Source: Gallaecimonas sp. GXIMD4217 (lineage in GTDB: Bacteria; Pseudomonadota; Gammaproteobacteria; Enterobacterales; Gallaecimonadaceae). From it: 64,000 nt of DNA. Within the stretch, counting starts at the first letter, position 1. The number at the start of each line of letters is the position of its first letter. The stretch spans positions 1,648,870-1,712,869 of the forward strand of contig NZ_CP149925.1 of NCBI RefSeq assembly GCF_038087665.1, read 5' to 3'. Of this stretch, positions 56,903 to 64,000 are shown in pieces. A program made the translations under genes and the position numbers. The notes under the pieces were generated by a model. That model searched no databases. It had not been told where the DNA came from and worked only from the letters and a program-made list of their open reading frames with translations.

Positions 56903-59275
56903 TTAGCCGTTGAACTTCTCGGCCAGGTACAGCCAGGTGTCGAGCACGGTGTCCGGGTTCAGGGACACCGAATCGATGCCCTGCTCCACCAGCCAGGCGG
57001 CGAAGTCCTCGTGGTCGCTGGGGCCCTGGCCGCAGATGCCCACGTACTTGCCACGGGCCTTGGCGGCCTTGATGGCCATGGACAGCAGCGCCTTGATGGC
57101 CTCGTTACGCTCGTCGAACAGGTGGGCGATGATGCCGGAGTCCCTGTCCAGGCCCAGGGTCAGCTGGGTGAGGTCGTTGGAGCCGATGGAGAAGCCGTCG
57201 AAGTAGTCCAGGAACTGGTCCGCCAGCAGGGCGTTGGAGGGCAGCTCGCACATCATGATCACCTTGAGGCCGTTCTCGCCGCGCTTGAGGCCCTGCTCTT
57301 CGAGCAGTTCGATGACCTGGCGGGCTTCGTCGACGGTGCGCACGAAGGGGATCATGATCTCGACATTGGTCAGGCCCATGTCGTTACGGACCCGCTTGAT
57401 GGCCTCGCACTCCATGGCGAAGCAGTCGCGGAACTCCTCGGAGATATAGCGGCTGGCGCCACGGAAGCCGATCATGGGGTTCTCTTCATGGGGCTCGTAG
57501 CGCTCGCCGCCGACCAGGTTGGCGTACTCGTTGGACTTGAAGTCGGACATGCGCACGATGACCCGCTCCGGGCTGAAGGCGGCGCCCAGGGTGGCGATGC
57601 CCTCGACCAGCTTGGCCACGTAGAACTCGCGGGGGCTGTCGTAGCCGGCCATCATCTCGCGGATCTCGGCCTGCAGCGCCGGGGGCTGCTGGTCGAAGTT
57701 GAGCAGCGCCTTGGGGTGCACGCCGATCATGCGGTTGATGATGAACTCCAGGCGCGCCAGGCCGATGCCGGCATGGGGCAGGCGGGCGAAGTCGAAGGCC
57801 CGGTCCGGGTTGCCCACGTTCATCATGATCTTCATGGGCAGGCTGGGCATCTTGCCCACTTCGGTCTTGTCGACGCTGTATTCCAGCTCGCCGTCGTAGA
57901 TGAAACCGGTGTCGCCTTCGGCGCAGGACACGGTCACGGCCTGGCCATCCTTGATGCGGTCGGTGGCGTCACCACAACCCACCACGGCCGGGATCCCCAG
58001 CTCGCGGGCGATGATGGCGGCGTGGCAGGTACGGCCGCCGCGGTTGGTGACGATGGCGCTGGCCCGCTTCATGATCGGCTCCCAGTCCGGGTCGGTCATG
58101 TCGGTGACCAGCACGTCACCTTCCTTGATCAAGTCCATGTCCTTGATGGAGTCCAGCACCCGGGCGACGCCGGTGCCGATCTTGTGGCCGATGGCGCGGC
58201 CTTCGGCCACCACGGGGGCGCTGCCCTTGAGGTTGAAGCGCTCCATGATCTGGCCGGACTCGTTGGAGCGGACCGTCTCGGGGCGGGCCTGCACTATGTA
58301 CAGCCTGCCGTCGATACCGTCCTTGGCCCACTCGATGTCCATGGGACGGCCGTAGTGCTTCTCGATGACCAGGGCCTGCTTGGCCAGCTCCTGGACCTCG
58401 GCGTCGTTGATGGAAAAGCTCAGGCGCTCGTCGCCGATCTTCTCGATCTTGACCTGCTTGCCGTGGGCCTCGTCGGTGGAGTAAACCATCTTCTCCAGCT
58501 TGGAGCCCAGGGTGCGGCGCACCACGGCGGGACGGCCGGCGGTCAGGGTCGGCTTGTGGACGTAGAATTCGTCGGGGTTGACGGCGCCCTGCACCACCAT
58601 TTCACCCAGGCCGTAGGAAGAGGTGATGAAGACCACCTGGTCGAAACCGGACTCGGTGTCGATGGAGAACATCACGCCGCTGGAGGCGATGTCGGAGCGC
58701 ACCATGCGCTGGATGCCGGCGGACAGGGCCACGCCCTTGTGGTCGTAGCCCTGGTGGACCCGGTAGGAGATGGCGCGGTCGTTGAACAGGGAAGCGAACA
58801 CGTGCTTGATGGCGACCATGATGGCGTCGATGCCGCGCACGTTGAGGAAGGTTTCCTGCTGACCGGCGAAAGAGGCATCCGGCATGTCTTCGGCGGTGGC
58901 GGAGGAACGCACCGCGAAGGACACTTCGTCGCCGTGCTCGCCCACCAGCTGCTGGTAGGCGTTGCGGATGGCGTTATCCAGTTCCGGCTGGAAGGGAGTG
59001 TCGATGATCCATTGGCGGATCTGCTGGCCAGCGACGGCCAGGGCATTTACGTCGTCCACGTCCAGGTTGTCGAGGGTCTCGTAAATGCGGGCATTAACGC
59101 CACTTTGCTCGAGGAATTCGTTGTACGCCTCGGCGGTGGTGGCAAAGCCTCCAGGCACCTGTACACCCAGGCCAGCCAAGTTGCTGATCATCTCGCCGAG
59201 GGACGCGTTCTTGCCGCCCACCCGGTTAACGTCATGCATGCCCAGGTCTTGGTACCAGAGTACATATTCTTGCAC
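56903..59275 (-). CDS. ppsA: phosphoenolpyruvate synthase
   Basis: PpsA makes phosphoenolpyruvate from pyruvate and ATP for gluconeogenesis. The 790-residue protein (E. coli 792) has the N-terminal ATP-grasp-like domain ([20 protein letters not shown]), the phosphohistidine domain with [20 protein letters not shown], and a C-terminal PEP-binding TIM barrel with [19 protein letters not shown]. It is divergent from ppsR, its regulator, 151 bases away. Confidence 0.97.
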   Translation of the reverse strand: MQEYVLWYQDLGMHDVNRVGGKNASLGEMISNLAGLGVQVPGGFATTAEAYNEFLEQSGVNARIYETLDNLDVDDVNALAVAGQQIRQWIIDTPFQPELDNAIRNAYQQLVGEHGDEVSFAVRSSATAEDMPDASFAGQQETFLNVRGIDAIMVAIKHVFASLFNDRAISYRVHQGYDHKGVALSAGIQRMVRSDIASSGVMFSIDTESGFDQVVFITSSYGLGEMVVQGAVNPDEFYVHKPTLTAGRPAVVRRTLGSKLEKMVYSTDEAHGKQVKIEKIGDERLSFSINDAEVQELAKQALVIEKHYGRPMDIEWAKDGIDGRLYIVQARPETVRSNESGQIMERFNLKGSAPVVAEGRAIGHKIGTGVARVLDSIKDMDLIKEGDVLVTDMTDPDWEPIMKRASAIVTNRGGRTCHAAIIARELGIPAVVGCGDATDRIKDGQAVTVSCAEGDTGFIYDGELEYSVDKTEVGKMPSLPMKIMMNVGNPDRAFDFARLPHAGIGLARLEFIINRMIGVHPKALLNFDQQPPALQAEIREMMAGYDSPREFYVAKLVEGIATLGAAFSPERVIVRMSDFKSNEYANLVGGERYEPHEENPMIGFRGASRYISEEFRDCFAMECEAIKRVRNDMGLTNVEIMIPFVRTVDEARQVIELLEEQGLKRGENGLKVIMMCELPSNALLADQFLDYFDGFSIGSNDLTQLTLGLDRDSGIIAHLFDERNEAIKALLSMAIKAAKARGKYVGICGQGPSDHEDFAAWLVEQGIDSVSLNPDTVLDTWLYLAEKFNG

Positions 59276-59426
59276 TGTGTTTTCTCCCTAATGGTTCCAG
59301 CGTTCGGAGTGTGTGCTGAGAATTCAGACGGGCCTTCCGTCTGAGGCGGCGCCATTCTACACTGCCGCCACCGAGCGGGTAAAACGTTTGTCTCGCCTGA
59401 AAACAAATGACATCAAAGGACCGATA

Positions 59427-60239
59427 ATGGAACGCCACGTCTATTATGTCTCCGACGGCACCGCCATCACGGCCGAGGTCTTCGGCCATGCACTGCTTTC
59501 TCAGTTTCCCGTTAAATTCAAGCAGTTTACCGAACCATTCGTGGACAACCCGGAGCGCGTAGAGCGGGTGCTGGCGAAGATAAAAGATAGTTTTATTACA
59601 ACAGGAATGGAGCCCTTGGTGCTGCACACCATAGTGGATCCGGCCATCCGCGAGCGTTTCGCCGAAGCCGGCGCCGTGGCCTATGACTTCCTGTCCAGCT
59701 TCGTGTCGCCCCTGGAATCCATTCTGGGGGTCAGGGCCGAGCCCAAGATCGGCCGCTCCCACGGCGTCATGGACGAGGCCTACCACCACCGCATCGAGGC
59801 GGTGAACTACGCCATGGCCAACGACGACGGCGCCTCCACCCGCCAGTACGATCAGGCCGACATCATCCTCATCGGCGTATCCCGCTGCGGCAAGACCCCC
59901 ACCAGCCTGTACCTGGCCCTGCAGTACGGCATCAAGGCCGCCAACTACCCCTTCACCGAGGAGGACATGGACGACCTCAAGCTGCCCCAGGCCCTCAAGG
60001 TGCACAAGCACAAGCTGTACGGCCTGGTCATCGATCCCGAGCGGCTGCAGCAGATCCGCAACGAGCGGGCCCCGGGCACCCGCTACGCCTCGCTGCGCCA
60101 GTGCCGCATCGAGACCAAGGAGGTGGAGATGCTGTTCCGCCGCGAGCGGATCCCCTTCCTCAACACCACCCGCCATTCGGTGGAGGAGATCTCGGCCCAT
60201 ATCCTTCAGGATACTGGCCTGGAGCGTCATAAGTATTGA
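59427..60239 (+). CDS. ppsR: PEP synthase regulatory protein (kinase/pyrophosphorylase)
   Basis: PpsR inactivates PpsA by ADP-dependent phosphorylation of an active-site threonine and reactivates it by pyrophosphorolysis. The 270-residue protein has the P-loop GVSRCGKT at 150-157, the start [20 protein letters not shown], and a tail GLERHKY that lines up with GLSRRMY in E. coli. The ATG at 59427 has AAGGA upstream. The last nine codons and the stop are part of the first copy of an 85-bp tandem repeat that continues downstream. Confidence 0.95.
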   Translation: MERHVYYVSDGTAITAEVFGHALLSQFPVKFKQFTEPFVDNPERVERVLAKIKDSFITTGMEPLVLHTIVDPAIRERFAEAGAVAYDFLSSFVSPLESILGVRAEPKIGRSHGVMDEAYHHRIEAVNYAMANDDGASTRQYDQADIILIGVSRCGKTPTSLYLALQYGIKAANYPFTEEDMDDLKLPQALKVHKHKLYGLVIDPERLQQIRNERAPGTRYASLRQCRIETKEVEMLFRRERIPFLNTTRHSVEEISAHILQDTGLERHKY

Positions 60240-60563
60240 TTGCCAGGCTCCCTGGCCACCCGGGAGATCTCCGCCGCCATCTCATGGCCTCCAGGATACT
60301 GGCCTGGAGCGTCATAAGTATTGATTGCCAGGCTCCCTGGCCACCCGGGAGATCTCCGCCGCCATCCCATGGCCTCCAGGACACCGGACTGGAGCGTCAT
60401 AAGTATTGATTGCCAGGCTCCCTGGTCGCCCGGGAGATCTCCGCCGCCATCCCATGGCCTCCAGGATACCGGCCTGGAGCGTCATAAGTATTGATTGCCA
60501 GGCTACCTGGCCGCCCGGGAGATCTCCGCCGCCATCCCATGGCCTCCAGGATACCGGCCTGGA
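60211..60563 (+). repeat. 85-bp tandem repeat array, four copies and a fragment
   Basis: Four direct repeats of exactly 85 bases lie at 60211-60295, 60296-60380, 60381-60465 and 60466-60550, with a 13-base fragment of a fifth (60551-60563). The copies differ at only a few positions. Copy 1 starts inside ppsR and supplies its last codons; copies 2-4 repeat that tail plus 56 downstream bases. Each unit holds small palindromes: CTCCAGG/CCTGGAG, GCCAGG/CCTGGC and GGAGATCTCC. There are no variable spacers, so it is not a CRISPR array. 85 is not a multiple of three, so it does not encode a simple peptide repeat. Confidence 0.95.
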
Positions 60564-60585
60564 AAGGCACAAAGACCGAAGGTGA
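60519..60585 (+). pseudogene. remnant of a second, diverged ppsR 3' end
   Basis: With seven bases (60531-60537) ignored, this stretch reads [19 protein letters not shown] and a stop (60583-60585), against [17 protein letters not shown] at the end of ppsR. Over DTGLERHK the codons differ only at synonymous positions (ACT/ACC, GAG/GAA, CGT/AGG, CAT/CAC, AAG/AAA). That pattern suggests descent from a coding allele of ppsR rather than a recent copy. Confidence 0.65.
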
Positions 60586-60592
60586 GCGAAGC

Positions 60593-60627
60593 GCACTAAA
60601 AAGCGGGCATTGCCCGCTTTTTAGTGC
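60593..60627. terminator. bidirectional terminator between the repeat array and panE
   Basis: A perfect 16-bp inverted repeat (60593-60608 and 60612-60627, arm GCACTAAAAAGCGGGC) with a three-base loop. The panE stop codon (60621-60623) is inside the right arm. Confidence 0.92.
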
Positions 60628-61604
60628 CCGGCAATCTGCTGGGGCGTCAGGCTGGGCGCCCTGCCCTCGGCCTCGGCCTGCCTGGTAAGTGTGGTGAGCC
60701 TGGCGTTGATGGGGGTGGCGATGCCCAGCCGCTTGCCCTCGGCCAGCACCCAGCCGTTAAGGTCGGCTATCTCGGTGGGCCGAGCCGCGGCCAGATCGTC
60801 ATAGAGGGACGAGCGGGCCGACGGATCCATGGCCAGCAGCTTCCCGGCCAGCACCCTGAACAGCCCATCCGGCAGCCTGAGCACCCGGGGCAGCCAGGCC
60901 GGCGGCACCGCCGTCAGCCTGGCCGGCCTCAGGCCCCTGGCCCTCATCACCGCCAGGGCCTCCTCCTGGGCGCCGGCCAGCAGCAGCCGGTAGCCACGCC
61001 GGGACAACTCCTCCTTCAGCGGCAGGCCGCACAGGCCATTGATGGCGTTGTTGAGGTTCAGCAGCAGCTTGCCGGCCAGCACCGCCTCCATGTCGGCCAC
61101 CTGCCGGCAGTCGCTGCCCTGGGCCAGGGCCCGGCACAGGGGGGCAAGCTCGGCGTCGCCTGGCAACATCAGGGTACCGCCCGAGGCCCGGTGCAGGTGG
61201 CCCGGGCCGAGCCAGGTGAGGTTGAAGGGCACCATCAGCGGCAGCGCCCGGACGCCGCTGAGCGCTGCCACTTCTCGGGCGGCATCCAGGCCGTTCTGGG
61301 CCACCAGGATCAGGCCGTGGGCCCCAAGATGGGGTTTGAGCGCGGCGATCACCTCGGCGGTGGCCGGCCTTTTGCAGGCCAACACCACAAGGGAGTAGCT
61401 GCCGCTCAAGGTGGATACCACCTTGGGGCTTTGCAGGTGCAGCTGGCGACCGTCCAGGCTGGTGAGCCGCAGCCCTTGCCCCAAACGGGCCTGGCTGCGC
61501 TCCCGGCCCCAGAAACTGACCCTGGCACCGGCCCTGGCCAACCAGGCTCCCAGGTAGCAACCCACTGATCCGGCGCCGGCAATGAGGATTTCAACGTCTT
61601 TCAA
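60621..61604 (-). CDS. panE: 2-dehydropantoate 2-reductase
   Basis: PanE reduces ketopantoate to pantoate with NADPH in the pantothenate pathway. The 327-residue protein has the N-terminal Rossmann motif GAGSVG at 10-15, the catalytic Lys in LAGKLLLNLNNAINGL, and the C-terminal SSLYDDLAAARPTEIADLNG with the conserved Ser and Glu. It is divergent from the DAHP synthase gene, 75 bases away. Some family members reduce other 2-oxo acids, so substrate is inferred. Confidence 0.9.
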   Translation of the reverse strand: MKDVEILIAGAGSVGCYLGAWLARAGARVSFWGRERSQARLGQGLRLTSLDGRQLHLQSPKVVSTLSGSYSLVVLACKRPATAEVIAALKPHLGAHGLILVAQNGLDAAREVAALSGVRALPLMVPFNLTWLGPGHLHRASGGTLMLPGDAELAPLCRALAQGSDCRQVADMEAVLAGKLLLNLNNAINGLCGLPLKEELSRRGYRLLLAGAQEEALAVMRARGLRPARLTAVPPAWLPRVLRLPDGLFRVLAGKLLAMDPSARSSLYDDLAAARPTEIADLNGWVLAEGKRLGIATPINARLTTLTRQAEAEGRAPSLTPQQIAGH

Positions 61605-61679
61605 AATAACGCATAATGCCGAGCTAGCTTCATCAGCCCCAGCCTAAGCAACTTGGCCGGGGCAGGCAACAGGTTGAGA

Positions 61680-62726
61680 ATGACGTTTAACGGATTGCCT
61701 CCCGAACCCCTCATCAGTCCCCAGGCCCTGCGTGACCGCTACCCCCTGGATGCCGCCGGCCAGGCCAGGCTGCAGGGCCAGCGCGACGCCATCAGGGCCA
61801 TCCTCGATGGCCAGGACGACAGGCTGCTGGTGATCATGGGGCCCTGCTCCATCCACGACGTGGATGCGGCCCGGGAGTACGGCCAGAAGCTGGCCGAGGC
61901 CGCCCGCCGGCACCAGGACGAACTGCTGGTGGTGATGCGGGTCTATTTCGAGAAGCCCCGTACCCGCCACGGCTGGAAGGGACTCATCTACGATCCCAAC
62001 CTGGACGGTCGCTTCGACATCAACCAGGGCCTGAACGACGCCCGCGCCCTGCTGCGGGATCTGCACCAGATGGGCCTGCCGGTGGCCACCGAGTTCCTGG
62101 ACATGGTCACCGGCCACTACCTCATCGATCTGATCAGCTGGGGCGCCATCGGCGCCCGCACCACAGAGAGCCAGGTACACCGGGCCCTGGCCTCGGGCCT
62201 GCCCTGCCCGGTGGGCTTCAAGAACGGTACAGACGGCAACATCCGCATCGCCGTGGATGCCATCCGCGCCGCCGCCGATGCCCATGTGCTGCTGATCCCC
62301 AACGGTGACGGCCAGCTGGAGGCGGCCCAGACCAGCGGCAACCCCCATGCCCACCTGATCCTGCGCGGCGGAGCCGAGCCCAACTACGGCGCACAATCGG
62401 TACAGGCCGCCTGCGGCCAGCTGCGCCATGCCGCCTTGCCTGAGCGGGTGATCATCGACTTCTCCCATGGCAACTCCCGCAAGGACCACCAGCGCCAGCT
62501 GGAGGTGGCCGATGACGTCTGCGGCCAGCTCGCCGCCGGCGAGAGCCGCATCAAGGGCATCATGGCCGAGAGCTTCCTGCTGGCCGGCAACCAGCCGGAG
62601 GGCCCCAGGGAAAGCCTCATCTACGGCAAGTCCATCACCGATGCCTGCCTGGACTGGGCCAGCAGCGAGACCCTGCTAGCACGACTGGCCGAGGCCATAA
62701 AGACGCGCCGGCGCAACAGTCTGTAA
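61680..62726 (+). CDS. 3-deoxy-7-phosphoheptulonate (DAHP) synthase, class I
   Basis: The enzyme condenses phosphoenolpyruvate with erythrose 4-phosphate, the first step of the shikimate pathway. The 348-residue protein is of the AroF/AroG/AroH type: LLVIMGPCSIHDVDAAREYG, MRVYFEKPRTRHGWKG, GARTTESQVHRALASGL, IDFSHGNSRKDHQRQ. Which feedback form it is (Phe, Tyr or Trp) cannot be read with certainty. The ATG at 61680 was chosen over an upstream start nine codons earlier, because AGG lies in front of it and the family N-terminus is short. Confidence 0.94.
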   Translation: MTFNGLPPEPLISPQALRDRYPLDAAGQARLQGQRDAIRAILDGQDDRLLVIMGPCSIHDVDAAREYGQKLAEAARRHQDELLVVMRVYFEKPRTRHGWKGLIYDPNLDGRFDINQGLNDARALLRDLHQMGLPVATEFLDMVTGHYLIDLISWGAIGARTTESQVHRALASGLPCPVGFKNGTDGNIRIAVDAIRAAADAHVLLIPNGDGQLEAAQTSGNPHAHLILRGGAEPNYGAQSVQAACGQLRHAALPERVIIDFSHGNSRKDHQRQLEVADDVCGQLAAGESRIKGIMAESFLLAGNQPEGPRESLIYGKSITDACLDWASSETLLARLAEAIKTRRRNSL

Positions 62727-62741
62727 ATTGCCAGTTCCATG

Positions 62742-62776
62742 AGAAGGGCTTAGGCTTTGTCTAAGCCCTTCTTTTT
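62742..62776 (+). terminator. DAHP synthase gene terminator
   Basis: AGAAGGGCTTAG (62742-62753) pairs with CTAAGCCCTTCT (62761-62772), followed by T residues to 62776. It ends 12 bases before the next gene. Confidence 0.88.
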
Positions 62777-62788
62777 GGTCAAGGTTTT

Positions 62789-63745
62789 ATGACAAAGACC
62801 CGCTGCTTGCTGCTGATTGCCCCGCTGCTTTGCAGCGCCGCCCTGGCCGCCCCCGACTATGGCCCCCTGATGGCCCGCACCCAGGCGCCGCTGCAATCGG
62901 GCTCGCTGTCACCCCGCTTCCAGGACGCCAGCCACGCCGGGGCCAGGGACAGGGAGTTCCACGCCAGCGCCACTGTGGCCAGCGTCTGGGCCGACGACCC
63001 CGAATACCAGCTCGACTACTACCAGAACGATGTCAGCCTGGGCTACAGCCGGCCGCTGTGGCAGGGCTGGCGCATCGAAGCCAGCTTCCTGCACCGCTTC
63101 GTGGGCAACAACCGTCTCGATTCCCTGACCAAGGCCTTCCACGACACCTTCGGCCTCAGCCAGAACGGCCGCGACGAGGTGGGCAAGCACCAGAGCACCA
63201 TCTCTGTCCCGGACGCCGGCATCGATTTTCGCCACTTCAACGGCAAGACCCTGGACAACGTCTACCAGCTCTACCTGGAGCAGAGCCTCTACCAGGGGCA
63301 ACGCAGCGCCCTGAGCTGGGGCCTGTCCCTGCACCTCAACGAGGTCAGCTCCGGGCCCTTCGAGAAGTCCTCCTTCGAGCAGGGTGTCCAGCTCAACTAC
63401 CAGCGCCGCTACGGCGACAAGCACCGCCTCTACGGCCTGGCCGCCGTGGTGCACAAGTCCGATACCGATCTGGCCGGCATCGCCCTGCGGGACTGGACCT
63501 GGAACGCCGGCATCGGCTATCAGTACCAGAGCTCCCACAACCACGCCTGGCTGGCGGAATACCAGGTGCATAAGGGCGAGGCCGTGGATCTGGGCCAGCT
63601 CAGCGAGCTGGTCCACGAGTTCATGCTCGGCTACCGCTATCACATGGCCAAGGGCGCCATCGAATTCGTGGTGATCGAAAACCTGGTCAACCACGACAAC
63701 AGCACCGATATCGCCTTCACCCTGGGCTACCGGCGCCGCTTCTGA
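62789..63745 (+). CDS. DUF3187 family outer-membrane-type protein
   Basis: The 318-residue precursor begins with a signal peptide (MTKTRCLLLIAPLLCSAALA), then YGPLMARTQAPLQSGSL, typical of DUF3187. The mature part alternates aromatic and polar residues (GWRIEASFLHRFVGNNRL, WNAGIGYQYQSSHNHAWLAE) and ends IAFTLGYRRRF with a terminal Phe, as outer-membrane beta-barrels do. The function is unknown. AAGG precedes the ATG. It lies behind a terminator, so it probably has its own weak promoter. Confidence 0.8.
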   Translation: MTKTRCLLLIAPLLCSAALAAPDYGPLMARTQAPLQSGSLSPRFQDASHAGARDREFHASATVASVWADDPEYQLDYYQNDVSLGYSRPLWQGWRIEASFLHRFVGNNRLDSLTKAFHDTFGLSQNGRDEVGKHQSTISVPDAGIDFRHFNGKTLDNVYQLYLEQSLYQGQRSALSWGLSLHLNEVSSGPFEKSSFEQGVQLNYQRRYGDKHRLYGLAAVVHKSDTDLAGIALRDWTWNAGIGYQYQSSHNHAWLAEYQVHKGEAVDLGQLSELVHEFMLGYRYHMAKGAIEFVVIENLVNHDNSTDIAFTLGYRRRF

Positions 63746-63747
63746 GC

Positions 63748-63785
63748 GCCAACAAAAAGGCGGCCATGGCCGCCTTTTTGTTGGC
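63748..63785. terminator. bidirectional terminator between the DUF3187 gene and the DASS gene
   Basis: A perfect 18-bp inverted repeat (63748-63765 and 63768-63785, including GGCGGCC/GGCCGCC) with A and T runs in the arms. Confidence 0.92.
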
Positions 63786-63791
63786 CTGCTG

Positions 63792-64000
63792 TCACACCAG
63801 GCTGAAATACAACGTCAGCACCAGCACGCACAGCAGGTTCAGCCTGAGACCTGAGCGCATCATCTGCAGCTGCGGCACCTGGCCGGAGCCGAAGACGATG
63901 GCGTTGGGGGGCGTGGCCACCGGCAGCATGAAGGCACAGGAGGCGGCAAAGGCGATCAGCATGGCCATGGCCCTGGGATCCAGGCCCAGGCCCTGGGCGA
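63792..64000 (-). CDS. DASS/SLC13-family anion:sodium symporter, C-terminal part
   Basis: The frame enters at the right edge and ends with TGA at 63794-63792, giving the last 69 residues: a helix with [20 protein letters not shown], then [19 protein letters not shown] and a final hydrophobic helix [16 protein letters not shown]. The [15 protein letters not shown] motif is typical of divalent-anion:Na+ symporters for dicarboxylates or sulfate. The N-terminal part is outside the window. Confidence 0.88.
   Translation of the reverse strand, partial: AQGLGLDPRAMAMLIAFAASCAFMLPVATPPNAIVFGSGQVPQLQMMRSGLRLNLLCVLVLTLYFSLV

Noticed and set aside
56776..56913. A 45-codon plus-strand frame between ycaC and ppsA
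   Set aside because: It has no convincing ribosome binding site, runs through the ppsA terminator into ppsA, and shows no conserved pattern.
56792..59344. An 850-codon plus-strand open frame opposite ppsA
   Set aside because: It is the antisense shadow of ppsA, spans its terminator, and shows no domain.
60211..60563. CRISPR-like direct repeats
   Set aside because: The 85-bp units abut directly with no unique spacers, and no cas genes are in the window.
60160..60596. Minus-strand peptides encoded by the 85-bp repeats
   Set aside because: The unit length is not a multiple of three, so frames rotate from copy to copy; no start signal and no consistent peptide.

Overview
The window is a GC-rich, gene-dense chromosomal segment of a gammaproteobacterium. 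Several stretches keep the Escherichia coli gene order: uvrY-uvrC-pgsA-glyW-cysT-leuZ; tusE-yccA-serT; serS-rarA-lolA-ftsK-lrp-trxB-aat-infA-clpA-clpS-cspD; and icd-rluE-nudJ-mnmA-hflD-purB-roxA. Monomeric isocitrate dehydrogenase, alanine dehydrogenase beside lrp, leucine dehydrogenase, aat-bpt and DUF4826/DUF3187 proteins instead point to a marine or free-living relative of Shewanella, Aeromonas or Gallaecimonas. The genus is an inference, not something the sequence proves.

Layout. 1-4.7 kb: threonine operon thrABC behind an attenuator-like terminator. 4.8-8.5 kb: a secreted phospholipase D-like nuclease candidate, a complete ISL3-family insertion sequence lodged in the T-tract of a terminator, and a small divergent SRAP-domain gene. 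8.5-12.5 kb: tRNA genes Leu, Cys, Gly, Cys, Gly, then pgsA, uvrC, uvrY and tRNA-Ser. 12.6-15.8 kb: yccA, the tRNA 2-thiouridine relay tusDCBE, a GIY-YIG protein and nadE. 15.8-29.3 kb: serS, rarA, lolA, ftsK and lrp on the minus strand; ald, trxB, aat, bpt and infA on the plus strand; then clpA/clpS and cspD. 29.4-39.1 kb: icd, rluE, nudJ, mnmA, hflD, purB, roxA, a DUF4826 gene and leucine dehydrogenase.

39.1-47 kb holds a complete branched-chain amino acid operon read on the minus strand: ilvL leader and attenuator, then ilvG, ilvM, ilvE, ilvD, ilvA and, unlike E. coli, ilvC at its end. It converges on leucine dehydrogenase, so synthesis and breakdown of these amino acids sit side by side. 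Both promoter regions carry a related GTTTACG-type palindrome. 47-56.7 kb: a YcxB-like membrane protein, ydiJ (D-2-hydroxyglutarate dehydrogenase type), a chemoreceptor, a DAACS symporter with a CRP-like site, a KefB/KefC-type antiporter and ycaC. 56.9-64 kb: ppsA and its regulator ppsR, a four-copy 85-bp tandem repeat after ppsR, panE, a DAHP synthase, a DUF3187 outer-membrane-type protein and the 3' end of a DASS/SLC13 transporter.

Most of the window is core metabolism and information processing. The least ordinary parts are the 85-bp array with a second, diverged ppsR tail at its far end (60.2-60.6 kb), the IS insertion into a terminator at 6.5-7.8 kb, the SRAP gene lacking the usual His, and the duplicated tRNA Gly-Cys pair. 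No CRISPR array, prophage, toxin-antitoxin or defence island was seen.
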